Source: Rariloculus sp965263005 (GTDB lineage Bacteria > Pseudomonadota > Gammaproteobacteria > Steroidobacterales > Rariloculaceae). Taken from it: a DNA stretch of 64,000 nucleotides. Location of the stretch: NCBI RefSeq assembly GCF_965263005.1, contig NZ_OZ253579.1:682001-746000 (forward strand), in the 5' to 3' direction. Positions 1-6,649 of the stretch are shown one piece after another; positions within the stretch are counted from its first letter, which is position 1, and each line of letters begins with the position of its first letter. A program made the position numbers and the translations under genes. The notes below the pieces were generated by a model. It was not told the DNA's origin. It did not search any database and saw nothing but the letters and a program-made list of their open reading frames with translations.

Positions 1-171
1 ATGAATATGTGCCAGCCCGGAGAGTTCATCATCCAACGGAGCGTACTCCACGCGAATGCCGAGTGACTTTGCAATACGTTCCACCGGAACGGGTACGGCC
101 CTGATGGCATGCTGCTCCAGCAAGGCTCGGGCCTCCCGCCGGGCTTTGTTCCTGTCCGCCCTTGGACTCAT
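1..171 (-). CDS. ImmA/IrrE-family metallopeptidase, N-terminal part (runs off left edge)
   Basis: The 57 codons visible on the minus strand read from an ATG at 171 to the window edge, so the C-terminal part with the HExxH zinc site is not visible. The visible part matches the start of ImmA/IrrE peptidases: a basic helix, then a stretch containing ALLEQHAI, PVPVERIAKSLGI and LDDELSGLAHI. Its ATG overlaps the stop of the upstream XRE gene in an ATGA, so the two are translationally coupled. In known XRE/ImmA pairs the peptidase cleaves the partner repressor when triggered. That role is inferred here from family and gene order. Confidence 0.85.
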   Translation of the reverse strand, partial: MSPRADRNKARREARALLEQHAIRAVPVPVERIAKSLGIRVEYAPLDDELSGLAHIH

Positions 172-518
172 GGAGAACGCTTCTTCAAGCCGTCTTGTGC
201 GAAAACCGACGCGAGCAGGGTTTCGACGGATGACTGCTGCTGCGGGCTCAAGGTCAAACCGCTAACCGTGATGTCTGGCAGAGGTTGCGGTGGTGCCCAG
301 GTATCGGGCACGAGGTCCAGGATCGATTTGAGCTTCAGCGCGTTCACAAGGGCGAAGAGCTGATGCACCATGATGCGTTGACGGCCGTTCTCGAGATTGG
401 CGACAGAAGCTCTGGAGAGCCCGAGCTTTTCGGCGACGGTGCTCTGGGTGAGCCTGAGTTTTCGGCGACGGTCTGCGACGGCCCGACCGAGGCGACGGTA
501 GAGTTCCATATCCGACAC
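168..518 (-). CDS. XRE-family HTH transcriptional regulator
   Basis: A 116-residue protein with an N-terminal helix-turn-helix at about residues 10-65; the recognition helix region reads TVAEKLGLSRASVANLENG, typical of Cro/CI-like regulators. The C-terminal half (about 70-116) is a linker without a recognised domain. A GTG at 518 or an ATG at 509 could start it; neither has a strong ribosome site. Its stop overlaps the start of the ImmA-type peptidase gene, forming a regulator/peptidase pair. It is divergent from the ubiquitin-like operon, and a perfect inverted repeat lies between them at 543-561, so it may control itself and that operon. The control is inference. Confidence 0.9.
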   Translation of the reverse strand: MSDMELYRRLGRAVADRRRKLRLTQSTVAEKLGLSRASVANLENGRQRIMVHQLFALVNALKLKSILDLVPDTWAPPQPLPDITVSGLTLSPQQQSSVETLLASVFAQDGLKKRSP

Positions 519-542
519 TTCTATAAACTAGCCCGTAATTCG

Positions 543-561
543 GTGTCAGTCAAGCTGACAC
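543..561. promoter_or_regulatory. Perfect inverted repeat, candidate operator of the XRE regulator
   Basis: The sequence GTGTCAG-TCAAG-CTGACAC has 7-bp perfect arms and a 5-bp spacer. It sits about 25 bases upstream of the XRE gene start and about 45 bases before the candidate promoter of the plus-strand ubiquitin-like operon. Size and symmetry suit a dimeric HTH regulator. Binding is inferred, not shown. Confidence 0.5.
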
Positions 562-606
562 AAGATGTGTATATAACAAACTTTTAAATTAATCTAGGTT
601 GTGGAG

Positions 607-635
607 TTGACGACTCTGCCAAGCGTCCCTATCCT
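607..635 (+). promoter_or_regulatory. Candidate sigma70 promoter for the ubiquitin-like operon
   Basis: TTGACG (607-612) and TATCCT (630-635) are separated by 17 bases. Transcription from here would begin near 642 and give a leader of about 60 bases before the GTG at 705, which supports that start over the ATG at 642. The -10 box is only a fair match. Confidence 0.4.
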
Positions 636-704
636 TACAGAATGCTGGCGGGGATGCTCTCCGTCACACAGGTGGCGCAGGGTGCGTCTACGGAGATAAA
701 GAAA

Positions 705-1253
705 GTGACTGATATTATTGAAGAAAATGAATCGGTTTCCTGCGGGGTCGTTTCGCAGGCCGAAACGAAGATCGCGATCCGAGTGAAGTTGGATCGTACC
801 GATGGGCGAGTCATCGAGCTCGTGCAGGGCGCCAGCGTGAGCAGGATATTGGAAGTCGTGGCTAGCGAGCGTGGCTGCGGCATCGAGGAGTTGGTCCTGG
901 TCCGCGAGGGAGAGGGCGAACCGCTGACGTTGGACTTGTCTGCTGACACCGGCTACCCGCATCAGTGCCGTCACCATGTCCATTATCTGGGTGAGGTCAA
1001 GGTGACCGTCTTCTACCAAGCGAGTCAGGAGGGCCGTGAATTCAAGCGGTTCGAGGCCGTCAAGGACGTGCTCGCTTGGGCGATCGAGGCGTTCAAGGTC
1101 GATGCGAGCCTAGCGACCGAACTCGTGCTGGTGCGGTATAAGCAGAAGGACGAACTGCCCGAGCGCGAGCATATCGGTCACCTGGCGGGGAAGGACAGCG
1201 ACCTTGCGCTCGATCTGGTTCGTGGCGAAATTGCCAACGGGAGCTGCGCGTGA
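705..1253 (+). CDS. Tandem ubiquitin-like (multi-ubiquitin type) modifier protein
   Basis: The 182-residue product has a short lead (1-21) and two beta-grasp-like units, about 22-95 and 97-175. The repeats share an ELVLVR signature (residues 62-67 and 139-145 region), as in bacterial multi-ubiquitin proteins. It is the likely modifier of this operon, to be processed by the JAB protease and activated by the E1. The C-terminus ends in NGSCA and has no Gly-Gly, so the mature tail is not obvious. The GTG at 705 has a GGAG nine bases upstream and is preferred to an in-frame ATG at 642 that has no ribosome site. Its stop overlaps the E2 start in GTGA. Ubl assignment rests on repeat pattern plus neighbours. 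Confidence 0.8.
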   Translation: MTDIIEENESVSCGVVSQAETKIAIRVKLDRTDGRVIELVQGASVSRILEVVASERGCGIEELVLVREGEGEPLTLDLSADTGYPHQCRHHVHYLGEVKVTVFYQASQEGREFKRFEAVKDVLAWAIEAFKVDASLATELVLVRYKQKDELPEREHIGHLAGKDSDLALDLVRGEIANGSCA

Positions 1254-1726
1254 TCGCGGATCCCAGCATTGCCCGCGTCGCGACCGACTTGGAGCAAGGC
1301 GACTTTCTCAGCGGCTGCGACGCGGGTCGATGGCGCATTGTTTCCTACGATTTCCCGATCTTGGACTTCGCGATTTCCGCGACCGAGCCGGACGGCGCCG
1401 CCAGAGAGTACGGATTCCGGGCCGATCTTTCGAACTACGCCGCGCAGGCGCCGATGGTTCGGATCTGGGACCACGAACGGAACGCACCCCTTCCCAGTGA
1501 CCGGCGGCCCAAGGGAGGCGCGCGGGTCGAGAAAACGTTCCAGTATTGGGGGGACGATACCGTCTACCGCCCTTGGGACCGGAAGACGGGTCCCCACGGC
1601 AACAACGCGGCTGCCTTTCCGCATCTTGCGTGGAACCCCGAACGACGTCTTGTTTTCATATTGGAAGATCTGCATGGGATCCTCAATAGCAACGCTCGCA
1701 CGAAGAATCTTCGGCCCTCCGCCTGA
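1250..1726 (+). CDS. E2-like ubiquitin-conjugating protein lacking the usual catalytic cysteine
   Basis: A 158-residue protein starting at a GTG that overlaps the upstream stop. Its order of elements fits a bacterial E2 (UBC fold): an early strand region (RWRIVSYDFPILDF), a YGFRADLSNYAAQAPMVRI stretch resembling the E2 YPFxxPxV segment, and a C-terminal FPHLAWNPERRLVFILEDL segment resembling the region around the E2 active site. The only cysteine is residue 23, far from that site. If the fold is right, transfer either uses a non-cysteine residue or the protein is an E2-like scaffold. Identification depends mainly on its position between the Ubl and JAB genes. Confidence 0.65.
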   Translation: MIADPSIARVATDLEQGDFLSGCDAGRWRIVSYDFPILDFAISATEPDGAAREYGFRADLSNYAAQAPMVRIWDHERNAPLPSDRRPKGGARVEKTFQYWGDDTVYRPWDRKTGPHGNNAAAFPHLAWNPERRLVFILEDLHGILNSNARTKNLRPSA

Positions 1727-2195
1727 GATCCTGTGTAGCGCCGGGGTATGGCGCGCCGGCGTCGCAGAACTGCGGCGGCGTGCTGGCGGCCGGCGCGAGA
1801 GCGGTGCCTTTCTGCTAGGCTCCAACGGCATTGCGCGGGAGATCGAGGAGTTCGTTTTCTATGACGACATCGATCCGAATGCACTGAGGACGGGCATCGT
1901 CATTATTGACGGCTGCCGGCTTGGAGATCTCTGGGCTCATTGTCGGAAGACCGGGCGTGTGGTTGTCGCGGACGTGCATGTTCATCCGGGTGGTTTCGGG
2001 CAGAGTGTTTCCGACCGCGCCAATCCAGTCATAGCCGAAGTCGGTCACGTGGCCATGATAGTTCCACACTTTGCAACACGGGCAACCAGCCCCAGGGGGA
2101 TCGGCGTTTACGAGTACCTTGGATCGCGCCGATGGCGGGACCGCAGCTTCGATCGGCCATCGCCGCTGCACGTCGGATGGTGGCCATGGCGCTAG
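1674..2195 (+). CDS. JAB/JAMM-domain metalloprotease (deubiquitinase-like)
   Basis: A 173-residue protein starting at the ATG at 1674, which has GGAAG upstream and overlaps the 3' end of the E2 gene by about 50 bases. All JAMM zinc ligands can be placed: Glu42 in ESGAFLLG, His102 and His104 in HVHPGG, and Ser111/Asp114 in SVSD. The spacing to the Ser is one residue shorter than in the classical motif. JAB proteins in bacterial ubiquitin-like operons mature the Ubl precursor and remove it from targets. The stop lies inside the start region of the E1 gene, so all four genes form one coupled unit. Confidence 0.85.
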   Translation: MGSSIATLARRIFGPPPEILCSAGVWRAGVAELRRRAGGRRESGAFLLGSNGIAREIEEFVFYDDIDPNALRTGIVIIDGCRLGDLWAHCRKTGRVVVADVHVHPGGFGQSVSDRANPVIAEVGHVAMIVPHFATRATSPRGIGVYEYLGSRRWRDRSFDRPSPLHVGWWPWR

Positions 2196-3523
2196 ACCGA
2201 CAGATTGCGCGGCTTGCCAAGATACTCGTCGACAGCGAGAAGATTTCTTTCGATGAAGCGCAAGCCAGACTGCGGGCGCTCACGCTTGAGATCGTTGTGG
2301 GACCGGAGGCGACGTCGCGGGCTTCCCATGCGGCGATCCTGACGGCCGTGTCGGTAGCGAGAAGGACCTTCGTCGGGGGTGTACGGGTGACGGGAGCCGT
2401 GGATGGGCGCTTGAACTCCGCCCTCCCGTTGCGCGCGGAAAGCCTCGCCGAAGCAGTCGACTTGGTCGGCGCGTCGGAGTTCGATTGTGCCGCTTCGCGC
2501 AGAATTCTCGTCGGCATGACGGGGATGCCAACGGCGGGTTGGTCCGTCTCGCCTTGGTGGAACGGCTGGAGAGCGGGGACCACTACATCGGGCAAAGTTC
2601 GCTGGGACGCAGGGGACAACCCTCTGCCGGGCATTGCCGCAGGTGCACTAGCCGTAGGGGTCGCCTTTGAAGCCGAGAGGAACCGGCTCGTGGAGTTTCA
2701 GGGCGAGATCGATCTCTGGCCTGTCGGTGCGGACCGGAAGGCGCCAGACTTCGAGGACGTATTCCTCCCCCGAGCGCTCTGGCTGGTCGGACTGGGCAAC
2801 TTGGGACAGGCTTTCCTCTGGTCGCTTTCGGCGCTGCCCTTTGTCGATCCTAGCAACGTCTCGCTTGTTCTTCAGGACCGGGACAGCGTTACCGAAGAGA
2901 ATTGGGCTACCTCGGTGCTGGTGACGGACGAGACGTATGGGTCACTGAAAACGAAGGTTGCGGAGTGCTGGGCGTCTGCGAAGGGCTTTGATTCTAGGAG
3001 GATTGATCGCCATCTCTACGCAGTCGACAGGCTAGAAGATGCCGATCCACGCCTTGCGCTGTCGGGTGTCGACAAGATCGAAGCGCGCAAGCTTATGGTT
3101 GAGGTCGGTTTTGACTGCATAGTGGATGCGGGGCTAGGGCGCTCCGCGTCCGATTTCGACCGGTATCGCGTGACCGTGTTCGACCGAACTCGGCCAATTG
3201 ACAAGCACTTCGCCGGTCTAGAAGACGCGCCTGTGGGACAGGACCCTCCGAAAGGCGATGCGTATCGGCGCCTTGAAGCGGAGATAGGTCCGTGCGGGGC
3301 AGCGGAGATCGGCGGAGCCAGCGTCGCAGCGCCCTATGTCAGTGCAGTTGCAGCAGCCATCGCGATTTCCCGCGTTATTGCTGTCACTTCCGGTTGCGAA
3401 TGCCCCATAAATGAAGTCGGAAGACTCTCACTCATTGGCGACCGCAGGGTCGCGCACTTGGCCGCGGTGGAGGGCCGCGGTATTGGTCACGCCGGGAAGC
3501 CGTGCATAGGAGTCTGCCTCTAA
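2186..3523 (+). CDS. E1-like ThiF-family adenylyltransferase of the ubiquitin-like operon
   Basis: A 445-residue, two-part protein. Residues about 20-190 look like a degenerate, inactive adenylation-like domain. Residues about 195-410 are an active-looking ThiF fold: GLGNLG nucleotide loop (202-207), Asp231 and Asp233 in QDRDSV, and Lys255 in GSLK. A late cysteine (Cys370 in GPCG) precedes a helical AAPYVSAVAAAIAISRVI segment and is the best candidate catalytic thiol. The usual Arg in the NxxR segment seems replaced (ENWATS). The ATG at 2186 overlaps the JAB stop; an ATG at 2177 is also possible. It would adenylate the Ubl C-terminus with ATP and pass it to the E2-like partner. Confidence 0.85.
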   Translation: MALDRQIARLAKILVDSEKISFDEAQARLRALTLEIVVGPEATSRASHAAILTAVSVARRTFVGGVRVTGAVDGRLNSALPLRAESLAEAVDLVGASEFDCAASRRILVGMTGMPTAGWSVSPWWNGWRAGTTTSGKVRWDAGDNPLPGIAAGALAVGVAFEAERNRLVEFQGEIDLWPVGADRKAPDFEDVFLPRALWLVGLGNLGQAFLWSLSALPFVDPSNVSLVLQDRDSVTEENWATSVLVTDETYGSLKTKVAECWASAKGFDSRRIDRHLYAVDRLEDADPRLALSGVDKIEARKLMVEVGFDCIVDAGLGRSASDFDRYRVTVFDRTRPIDKHFAGLEDAPVGQDPPKGDAYRRLEAEIGPCGAAEIGGASVAAPYVSAVAAAIAISRVIAVTSGCECPINEVGRLSLIGDRRVAHLAAVEGRGIGHAGKPCIGVCL

Positions 3524-3531
3524 GGGTAATT

Positions 3532-3705
3532 ATGGCTACGGCCATTAAGGTAGAGGTGGAGAACTTGGGGCGTCTGACGACAGGGGCCCTCGGTCGGCTG
3601 CGCATACGCAAGCTGCGGGTCAATGCGGCGCGGGAGTGCCGGCATGATGTGCAGGTTATGACGTCAAGGCTCGGGCCGACACGCGCCCCCGTCTCGACTC
3701 AGTAG
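3532..3705 (+). CDS. Small hypothetical ORF after the E1 gene (57 aa)
   Basis: It opens 8 bases after the E1 stop with a weak AAGGG ribosome site and encodes a basic 57-residue peptide. I recognise no family. It may be a real small fifth gene of the operon, or the 5' remnant of a gene truncated by whatever brought in the following lower-GC nuclease gene. Coding status is uncertain. Confidence 0.3.
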   Translation: MATAIKVEVENLGRLTTGALGRLRIRKLRVNAARECRHDVQVMTSRLGPTRAPVSTQ

Positions 3706-3828
3706 CGATCTTGGAAGCGGCAGTCGTGCCGACGCTGCCTCCCACGATGACGCGGGCCGTCGACCTCGAGACTGCGGGGTTTTTGTCGTATGAATAACAT
3801 AGCGTGCTGCGGGTGAGAGAGGATTCCG

Positions 3829-4998
3829 ATGGCGACGAATATCGATAGAGTGGTTTTCATGCGAGCGTTCGATAAGTTTCGACGTGATGTTCAGACCTAC
3901 GGAGGGCAACCATTCGGGTCATTGAGGGACGGTGTCGTCGAAAGAGACGAAGGTTATAAGACAAAAGTGCGGGAGCTTGCGCTCGTCAATCTTGACGCCG
4001 AGAACTGGCCGACTGGCGACATGGGACAAGGGTACATTCTGGATCGTGTGATCCGTTCAATCGAGATTCACGAAAGCAAAGACGTTCGCAACAACATGAC
4101 TGACTGGGGTCAGAACCGGTACGGCGCGAGTGAGCCTGAATTTCTTCGCAAACATCTGAAAAGTCGTTCAGAGCTAAAGCGATTCGAAGAGCAGATATTC
4201 TCGCTCTTCCACGATACCGGTACGCATGGGGCGATGCTCGATGATCTCGTGGACCTTCTCGGCAAGCGCTATTCTCTGCTCGCATATCTGTTTTTCCTAC
4301 GTGATGAAACGCGATATCTGCCGATCCGACCGACGACTTTCGATAAAGCCTTTGAGACGCTAGGTCTGGATCTGCGCACCAGCGGGCGCTGCTCATGGGA
4401 AAACTATCGTGCCTTCAATGCAACAATCGAAGAGGTTCGCCACGCGTTGACGGAATGGGCAGGCCTATCGGGTGTCCGACTGATCGATGCACATTCCTTT
4501 CTTTGGATGATGGTACGTGTGCCGGATTACCTGGAAGAGATGGAGCGGCAGGGCGTTCGCCACCACGGTGAACTTGAGAAGCGCGCCCTTAAGATGGCCT
4601 ATGAAATTCAGTATCGAACTCAAAGAAGCAATGGTCAGACAGAAACGCGAACTGTCAAGGCGAAGGAGTTTGGCTTCAAAACCGCGTCAGACCTCAGTGA
4701 GTACATCATGGAACTTTGGGGAAAGCAGAACGGTCTGTGCGTACTGACCAAGTTGCCGATGTTGTTGGACGCGCCAATCGGTGGAAGCAGCGCTCTTGTC
4801 GTATCGGTTGATCGGATCGATAGCGATGGGCACTACGCCCCAGGAAACCTTCAACTTACTTGTCAGTTCGCCAATCTTTGGAAGAGTGACAGCACGGATG
4901 AAGATTTCCATGCATTGATTGACATCGTGCGACGTGGCCAGGACGCGTTGCTCGATCACCCTCGATTCTGCGGACAGAATATTCGGATTGCCAATTAG
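3829..4998 (+). CDS. HNH-like nuclease domain protein (putative defence gene)
   Basis: A 389-residue protein. The first 280 residues are unrecognised. The C-terminal part (about 290-365) resembles HNH endonucleases: GLCVLT near its start, then VDRIDSDGHYAPGN and LTCQFANLWK, matching the core pattern DRID...G.Y..GN..L.C...N..K. The usual first His position is Asp, as in several HNH variants. Base composition is visibly lower in GC than its neighbours, suggesting a separate transfer. It follows the ubiquitin-like operon by 305 bases with its own ribosome site (GAGAGGA), so it may be an independent gene of the same island. A defence role is inferred from context only. Confidence 0.65.
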   Translation: MATNIDRVVFMRAFDKFRRDVQTYGGQPFGSLRDGVVERDEGYKTKVRELALVNLDAENWPTGDMGQGYILDRVIRSIEIHESKDVRNNMTDWGQNRYGASEPEFLRKHLKSRSELKRFEEQIFSLFHDTGTHGAMLDDLVDLLGKRYSLLAYLFFLRDETRYLPIRPTTFDKAFETLGLDLRTSGRCSWENYRAFNATIEEVRHALTEWAGLSGVRLIDAHSFLWMMVRVPDYLEEMERQGVRHHGELEKRALKMAYEIQYRTQRSNGQTETRTVKAKEFGFKTASDLSEYIMELWGKQNGLCVLTKLPMLLDAPIGGSSALVVSVDRIDSDGHYAPGNLQLTCQFANLWKSDSTDEDFHALIDIVRRGQDALLDHPRFCGQNIRIAN

Positions 4999-5307
4999 AT
5001 GAATTCCTTGATCTCATCTTATGACCTGATTGCGGGATCCTGGACCAGAAATGGAGGCCTGTCAGCAAGACGTCTCGCCGAAAAATGATTCATCAGGGAG
5101 GCGAGTCCTGACAGAGTTCATCGAGAGACTGGAGACGCCGGACGCACATGGCGTGTGGCCGTGGGCAGCGAGATGCGTATTTCACGTGAATTCGGCCGCT
5201 GATTCCACGGCAAATCGGCCACCCTTTTCGACGGGTTAGGTCGAGGGAAGAAGCATCGCAGGACAACTGGCTACCTTGCCCCGTTTTCAACGACGGGGAG
5301 AGGCGAG

Positions 5308-5405
5308 GTGGCGAGAGAGAGGTTGTCGATGCGACGGATCAAGGAACTGCTACGACTGGCGGCGACGGGCCGAAGCCAGCGCGAGATCGCGCAGGCCATC
5401 GCCAC
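5308..5405 (+). pseudogene. istA: 5' fragment of IS21-type istA transposase
   Basis: From the GTG at 5308 the frame encodes about 32 residues with LSMRRIKELLRL and GRSQREIAQAI, the conserved N-terminal helix-turn-helix start of IstA (normally about 500 residues). The homology ends at about 5405, where the sequence joins the tail of istB. Non-functional. Confidence 0.8.
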
Positions 5406-5591
5406 GGCCGCAAGTCCACCCTGGTCACCAGCCAGCTCCCGGTCGATACCTGGCATGACTACATCGGCGAACCCACCCTCGCCGACGCCATCCTCGACCG
5501 GCTCGTGCACAACGCTTACCGGCTCAATCTCAAAGGAGAATCCATGCGTAAAACGAAACTCAACTTGACCACCACAGAACTACCAGAGTAA
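5406..5591 (+). pseudogene. istB: 3' fragment of IS21-type istB ATPase
   Basis: The frame 5406-5591 encodes about 61 residues matching the end of IstB: GRKSTLVTSQLPVDTWHDYI, then TLADAILDRLVHNAYRL and LKGESMRK, finishing at TAA. The Walker motifs in the first two thirds of IstB are missing. The fragment is in a different frame from the istA piece, as expected for a deletion joint. Confidence 0.85.
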
Positions 5592-5769
5592 CAATGCAAC
5601 GTCCTGCGTCGCTTCGCTCCGAGGGTGGCCGAAATCGCGTGGACCAAGTGGCCGGTATCAGGTGGACTGACCGGCCGAAATCCGTGGAATATGCAACCAA
5701 CCGATGCCAACTCGCCGAGAATGACAGCGACGATGTGACGAATGACCGGCACTTTAGTCACGCTGCGCA

Positions 5770-6175
5770 TCACGCCGAACCGCATCTGGCTCCATGTCTT
5801 GTTGGCAGGTCGTCGGTCAACTCGTAGTAATCACCTTTGTCCCCCGCGTAGATGTGTTCAATAGCCTCCAACCCGGTGGATTCGTCCAGCGTCCCGGCCA
5901 TGATGCTGACATATTCTTGAGCGTTCGGAAGCCAGAACAGGCTCGAACCGCAACGCCTGCAGAACCCGCGGGACGCAAATTCCGAGGAGGCGAACCATTC
6001 AAGACTCTTGCCGGCGACAATCACCAGCGCATCCTTCGCCACGGCAGTGGCCGCTGGTCCGCCGGCACTGGCTGCAGTGGCAATACACGATGGGCCGCAA
6101 CGGTCCCATGACACGGTAGCGCACGCCACCGCAAAGGCAACTGCCGGTCGTCTCAAGTCTGTTGTCGGTTCGCAT
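5770..6175 (-). pseudogene. GFA-family (Gfa/CENP-V) protein, frameshifted
   Basis: The ATG at 6175 has an AGGA ribosome site and begins a frame with GSCLCGGVRYRV and CHCSQCRRTSGH, the zinc-binding start of GFA-family proteins. The rest (GFCRRCGSSLFWL, SIMAGTLD, HIYAGDKGDYYELTD) continues in another frame down to 5770. The break is at about 6047-6054 (GCGGCCAC). The 406-base length becomes 420 bases (139 residues, normal for the family) if 14 bases are restored, which fits loss between two GCGGCCAC copies. Family members are called glutathione-dependent formaldehyde-activating enzymes, although many have no proven activity. Probably inactive here. Confidence 0.75.
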
Positions 6176-6649
6176 TTCGTTCCTCGAGCACCTGTTCGTT
6201 GCGCGCATCACCCCGCTTATTGATGTTAAACGCCCCGAAATGGTGAGTTCTCCATTAGCAGATCGAAACAGCGACGATGAAGGGCGTCAACCCGAATGCC
6301 TAGCGAAAGCGGTGCGGGTACCCCACCTAGCGTACCTTGAGATGATGGCGTTGGATGGTCCTTCAGGGCGGCGTCGATAGTGGCCTGAACGGGATGTTCC
6401 CTCGCCAACAACCGTTTTAGGCCACTCTCCGCGCCTCTGGGTGATTGCTCGCCCGGAGGGTACGAGTCGGATGTCCGAGATCAGAATCTCAGCCCACTGG
6501 CTCCATTATGCAGTTCACCTACTGGACCCTTTATGCCGATTATGGAATGGATCCATGGAGGCGATCACTAACAGGAGCGCCAAACCGGAAACAGCCCGGC
6601 GCGTGCGCCGAACCATCCGGGCGACGCTCAAGTATCAACAAGCTCTACG
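6176..6649. other. Non-coding stretch
   Basis: I see no convincing gene, repeat or RNA in these 474 bases. Short open frames have no recognisable homology and no good ribosome sites. It may be decayed coding sequence, as on its left side. Confidence 0.5.

Larger units (their letters stand above)
5174..5695. mobile_element. Internally deleted IS21-family element with terminal repeats
   Basis: Both ends carry related inverted repeats. The left end starts TGCGTATTTCACG and contains TTCGGCC and AAATCGGCCACCC up to 5224. The right end, read in reverse complement from 5695, starts TGCATATTCCACGG and contains TTTCGGCC and GATTTCGGCCACCC. The ends are TG...CA, and multiple repeats per end are characteristic of IS21. 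Inside, only the first ~32 codons of istA and the last ~61 codons of istB remain, so roughly 2 kb of the middle has been lost. It cannot encode a transposase but could be mobilised in trans. No clear target-site duplication was seen. Confidence 0.75.

Noticed and set aside
594..1019. Long minus-strand open frame across the Ubl gene
   Set aside because: It mirrors the plus-strand gene, has no domain and no ribosome site, and disagrees with the coupled operon on the other strand.
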